18,817 bases of DNA from an uncultured Saprospiraceae bacterium (GTDB taxonomy: Bacteria > Bacteroidota > Bacteroidia > Chitinophagales > Saprospiraceae), in the NCBI GenBank assembly GCA_937973565.1, contig CALJKQ010000027.1:1-18817 (forward strand), read 5' to 3'. The position numbers were made by a program, and so were the translations under genes. Positions 16,293 to 18,817 of this stretch are shown piece by piece (position 1 is the stretch's first letter; each line of letters opens with the position of its first letter). The notes beneath the pieces are model-generated. The model was not told where the DNA came from and ran no database searches. It worked only from the letters and a program-made list of their open reading frames with translations.

Positions 16293-17211
16293 ACCATTAA
16301 GCCTTTGCTTGGTTATAGGCTTGATTGCGTGTACTCAACAATTGTCCGACATTAGTGCCAATTACAAACCAGATATCCAGGGCCACAGAGGCTGTAGAGG
16401 CCTATTTCCGGAAAATACCATACCCGCCTTCTTACATGCTATTGATCTGGGAGTTAACACCCTTGAAATGGATGTTGTCATTTCCAAAGACAGTCAGGTA
16501 ATAGTTTCACATGAAGCTTTTTTTCATCCTGAAATCACAACTAAGCCGGATGGTACTTACTTTAAAGATGAATCAGAGGCAAGAAAAACAAGCATTTTTC
16601 ATTTGCGATACGAAGAGATAAAAAAATTTGATGTAGGGCTAAAACCGCATCCCAGGTTTCCCGTACAGAAAAAAATGGCTCTTTCCAAACCCCTTTTAAA
16701 TAAGGTGATACTGGAATGTGAAAATCACGCAAAGCGAGCCAATAAGACAATACGGTATAACATCGAGATCAAATGTGAAAAGGATGGTGTCGGTGTTTTT
16801 CAACCAGAAGATAAGACATTTGCCGAATTGGTTTTGGCTGTACTTTCTTCAACCCAACTTGAAGATAAGACAACCATCCAATCCTTTGAGCCGCAGATTC
16901 TCAATGAAGTAAAACATCAAAATCCTTCCATGAAAACCGTTTTATTGGTTGAGAATGCCCTTTCAACAAAGCAAAATCTCGCCTTGTTGGACCATAAACC
17001 CTATGCTTACAGTCCTGCCTATAAACTGGTCTCCGGTCACATGGTAACAGAACTCAAAGAGAAAAATATAAAATTGATACCCTGGACTGTAAACGATGAA
17101 TTGGCAATTCAGACCCTCATGCAATTAGGCGTTGATGGTATCATCAGTGACTACCCGGATAAAGTAATTAATATTTATAATCAGCTTTTTCATGCAAAAG
17201 AAAATCATTAA
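16252..17211 (+). CDS. Glycerophosphodiester phosphodiesterase, lipoprotein
   Basis: 319 residues of the GDPD TIM-barrel family, which releases glycerol-3-phosphate from deacylated phospholipids. Catalytic landmarks: HRGCRGLFPENT (His45, Arg46, Glu54, Asn55), then LEMDVVISKD (Glu72, Asp74) and VSHE (His87, the second catalytic His). Late strands are present too: YNIEIKCE, TIQSFEPQIL, PWTVNDELAIQTLMQLGVDG and ISDYPDK. The leader ends VIGLIAC, so Cys27 is a probable lipid anchor and the enzyme acts outside the cytoplasm. The only good ATG (16252) lies inside the preceding barrel gene, an overlap of 41 bases in a different frame. Its own end overlaps the dihydroorotase gene by 20 bases. Glycerophosphodiesters are the family substrate; specificity here is inferred. 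Confidence 0.93.
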   Translation: MILRWSFQADFIFKPLSLCLVIGLIACTQQLSDISANYKPDIQGHRGCRGLFPENTIPAFLHAIDLGVNTLEMDVVISKDSQVIVSHEAFFHPEITTKPDGTYFKDESEARKTSIFHLRYEEIKKFDVGLKPHPRFPVQKKMALSKPLLNKVILECENHAKRANKTIRYNIEIKCEKDGVGVFQPEDKTFAELVLAVLSSTQLEDKTTIQSFEPQILNEVKHQNPSMKTVLLVENALSTKQNLALLDHKPYAYSPAYKLVSGHMVTELKEKNIKLIPWTVNDELAIQTLMQLGVDGIISDYPDKVINIYNQLFHAKENH

Positions 17212-18529
17212 AAATGGCCTGATCATCAACAGAGGTAAGTCTGAATACGGTGATTTATTAATCGAAGGTCAGCGAATCACCAAAGTAGGTGGCACCATTG
17301 ATGAGACAGGAATAGAAATTGATGCAGAGGGAAAATGGGTACTTCCGGGCATTATTGATGATCAGGTTCATTTCAGGGAACCGGGTCTTACCCATAAAGC
17401 CAACATATATACAGAATCACGTGCAGCTGTAGCCGGTGGTGTCACTTCTTTCATGGAAATGCCTAACACCCAACCACCCGCTGTCACATCGGAAAAACTG
17501 GAAGAAAAGTATGCCATTGCATCCACCAATGCCTGGTGCAATTACTCGTTTTTTATGGGCACTACCAATGATAACTACGATGACATTATGTCTATAGATT
17601 ACTCAAAGGTATGTGGAATAAAAATATTTATGGGCAGCAGCACCGGTAATATGCTGGTAGATGATATGCCTGTACTTGAAAAAATATTTGCCAATGCTCC
17701 AGCATTGATTGCAACCCATTGTGAGGATGAAAATACCATCAAAGAACGACAACAATTTTTTGTTGGTAAATATGGGGACCAGATTCAGGCTGATTTTCAT
17801 CCCATTATCAGAAATGAACGAGCCTGTCTGTTGTCATCCTCCCTGGCTGCAAATCTGGCCAGAAAACACAATACCAGACTGCATATTCTCCATATCTCAT
17901 CTATGGAAGAATTGGCTCTTTTTAATGAATTAATTCCACTGCAAGAAAAAAGATTGACTTCAGAAGTTTGCGTCCACCACCTTTGGTTTACAGCAGATGA
18001 TTATACAAATCTGGGCAATCAAATAAAATGCAACCCTGCCATTAAAGCACATCAGCATGCACCTGCATTGCTAAAAGCATTGAAAGAAGGAAAGCTTGAT
18101 ATAATTGCAACAGACCATGCGCCTCACACATGGGAAGAAAAAATGAAGCCCTATCTGCATGCACCATCGGGATTGCCATTGGTCCAGCACGCGTTTTCGA
18201 TGATGATGAAGTGGGTACATGACGGAAGTATCAGCAAAGAAATGCTGGTTGAAAAAATGTCCCACAACCCCGCTATTTGTTTTCAAATGCCTGATCGGGG
18301 ATTTTTAGATGAAGGCAAATTCGCAGACGTGATTGTGGTCGACCCTACGTCTACATGGAAAGTTGAAAAAGACAATATTCATTATAAATGCGGATGGTCT
18401 CCCCTGGAAGGAGAGCACCTTACCGGGAAGGTTTTGCACACTTTGGTGAATGGCGCCCATGTTTACAATCGTGGTGATTTTTCAGCCCCTGGTTTTGGAC
18501 AAAGATTGATTTTTAATGCTCATCATTGA
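17192..18529 (+). CDS. pyrC: Dihydroorotase
   Basis: 445 residues. Cyclises carbamoyl-aspartate to dihydroorotate, third step of pyrimidine synthesis, in the cytoplasm. Motifs in order: LPGIIDDQVHFREPG (56-66 region), GVTSFMEMPNTQPP, GIKIFMGSSTGNML, IATHCEDE, LHILHIS, the metal Asp in IATDHAPHT, and a C-terminal HHLWFTADD/NPAIKA set. In most dihydroorotases the first metal motif is HxH; here the first His is Gln58 (DDQVH), a substitution I believe is usual for Bacteroidota enzymes, so it is likely a lineage trait and not a defect. It starts inside the end of the phosphodiesterase gene (20-base overlap). No other pyrimidine gene is nearby. The stop overlaps a convergent minus-strand frame by 17 bases. 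Confidence 0.95.
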   Translation: MQKKIIKNGLIINRGKSEYGDLLIEGQRITKVGGTIDETGIEIDAEGKWVLPGIIDDQVHFREPGLTHKANIYTESRAAVAGGVTSFMEMPNTQPPAVTSEKLEEKYAIASTNAWCNYSFFMGTTNDNYDDIMSIDYSKVCGIKIFMGSSTGNMLVDDMPVLEKIFANAPALIATHCEDENTIKERQQFFVGKYGDQIQADFHPIIRNERACLLSSSLAANLARKHNTRLHILHISSMEELALFNELIPLQEKRLTSEVCVHHLWFTADDYTNLGNQIKCNPAIKAHQHAPALLKALKEGKLDIIATDHAPHTWEEKMKPYLHAPSGLPLVQHAFSMMMKWVHDGSISKEMLVEKMSHNPAICFQMPDRGFLDEGKFADVIVVDPTSTWKVEKDNIHYKCGWSPLEGEHLTGKVLHTLVNGAHVYNRGDFSAPGFGQRLIFNAHH

Positions 18530-18645
18530 GTGCGTATGCTTTAAAAATAAAGTCAACTTTAGTACCCGATCCGGGTTGGCAACATTTTTCTGCTACCCGA
18601 TGCGGGTATACGCAAACTACTTCCTCTTTTTTCGTAATGAGAAAT
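18513..18645 (-). CDS. C-terminal end of an unknown protein, cut at the junction
   Basis: Minus-strand frame open from the right junction to a TAA at 18515-18513, about 43 codons. It reads KKEEVVCVYPHRVAEKCCQP and then KVDFIFKAYALNDEH. The alternation of hydrophobic strand and charged turn and three cysteines look protein-like, and codon use fits the neighbours. It would be convergent with pyrC and overlap it by 17 bases. Against it: it is short, its N-terminus is lost, and it covers two near-identical palindromes read in different frames, which fits non-coding repeats better. I recognise no family. Confidence 0.4.
18563..18608. repeat. Two near-identical short palindromes, 31 bases apart
   Basis: ACCCG-ATC-CGGGT (18564-18576) and TACCCG-ATG-CGGGTA (18594-18608) are perfect five- and six-pair inverted repeats with three-base loops; the two 14-base units differ at one position. 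Each could form a compact hairpin or bind a dimeric regulator. They lie just past pyrC, but no U-run follows either, so they are not ordinary terminators. Confidence 0.55.
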
Positions 18646-18650
18646 GTTCG
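18640..18650. other. Right chimera/composition junction
   Basis: AT-rich sequence (TTTTTTCGTAATGAGAAATG) passes within a few bases into G/C-rich sequence (TTCGGCGCCGCTGCC), which continues to the end at over 70% G+C by hand count. Confidence 0.7.
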
Positions 18651-18817
18651 GCGCCGCTGCCAATGCCGCGCTCCTCGCGGAGCCGCTCCGAACGTTGGGC
18701 CCCCGAGAGGCCCTGGAACGGCTGCTCTACGCGCGCTGCTCCGATCAGGTGCGCGAGGTCGTCCGGCTCGTCGTGGGGTACGTGCTGGAAGGCATGGAAG
18801 CGCGCGAGGACTCGCCC
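18647..18817 (+). CDS. High-GC coding fragment of unknown function, foreign tip
   Basis: The plus frame from 18647 is open to the window end (57 codons) and reads as amphipathic helices: AALLAEPLRTLGPREALERL, then REVVRLVVGYVLEGMEARED. About 86% of third codon positions are G or C by hand count, as in genuine high-GC genes. An ATG directly before it (18644) probably belongs to the other side of the junction. The minus strand in the same phase is also open with only slightly lower third-position G/C, so the strand is not certain. No family recognised; composition is foreign to the rest of the window. Confidence 0.4.

Noticed and set aside
210..18645. Natural genomic island of Bacteroidota DNA in a high-GC host
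   Set aside because: No integrase, transposase, terminal repeats or tRNA at either edge, the left edge is inside a gene, and the content is ordinary chromosomal; artefact is simpler.
1..18817. CRISPR array, tRNA/rRNA genes, insertion sequences, phage genes
   Set aside because: Looked for on both strands by eye; no regular repeat-spacer pattern, no cloverleaf or rRNA signature, no transposase or phage protein found.

Overview
The bulk of the window (about positions 210 to 18645) is an AT-rich stretch from a member of the Bacteroidota, probably an environmental Saprospiria- or Chitinophagia-like lineage (the rank below phylum is a guess). Pointers to the phylum are TAnnTTTG-type -7 promoter boxes, little sign of Shine-Dalgarno sites, many short outer-membrane beta-barrel proteins and lipoproteins, DUF4252 proteins behind an ECF sigma factor, and a Bacteroidota-type dihydroorotase (DDQVHFREPG). 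At both ends composition jumps abruptly. Positions 1 to about 208 are roughly 70% G+C by hand count, and positions about 18647 to 18817 are similar. Both ends read as pieces of genes from a high-GC organism, so the window is best understood as one Bacteroidota fragment with chimeric tips, not as one natural locus.

Region by region. (1) 1-~208: minus-strand fragment of a 3'-5' exonuclease-like protein (foreign tip). (2) ~210-6633: alpha-2-macroglobulin-like protein cut at its N-terminus by the junction, then the bifunctional penicillin-binding protein PBP1C; this is the classical bacterial A2M/PBP1C envelope pair, with overlapping reading frames. (3) 6735-9021: a TPR lipoprotein behind a good promoter, then two related tandem beta-barrel proteins joined by a TGATG overlap. 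(4) 9187-12434: three lipoproteins, namely a di-haem cytochrome c peroxidase, a TPR protein and a lactonase-family beta-propeller. (5) 12522-15272: an ECF sigma factor, a single-pass membrane protein with a duplicated module (probable anti-sigma/regulator) and three secreted DUF4252 proteins, behind a candidate ECF-type promoter (GGTAAC-N16-CGTC). (6) 15279-15773 (minus): all-alpha NTP pyrophosphohydrolase, convergent with the DUF4252 operon and divergent from the next one. (7) 15873-18529: small beta-barrel protein, glycerophosphodiester phosphodiesterase lipoprotein and dihydroorotase, each overlapping the next. (8) 18513-~18645 (minus): tail of an unknown convergent gene, carrying two near-identical short palindromes. 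(9) ~18645-18817: high-GC foreign tip.

Most genes act in the envelope: peptidoglycan synthesis and protease trapping, lipoproteins, barrels and periplasmic peroxidase. The sigma/regulator/DUF4252 cassette looks like a self-regulating operon whose products are exported and is the least understood system here. No tRNA, rRNA, CRISPR array, transposase, integrase or phage gene was seen, and no gap between genes exceeds about 170 bases.
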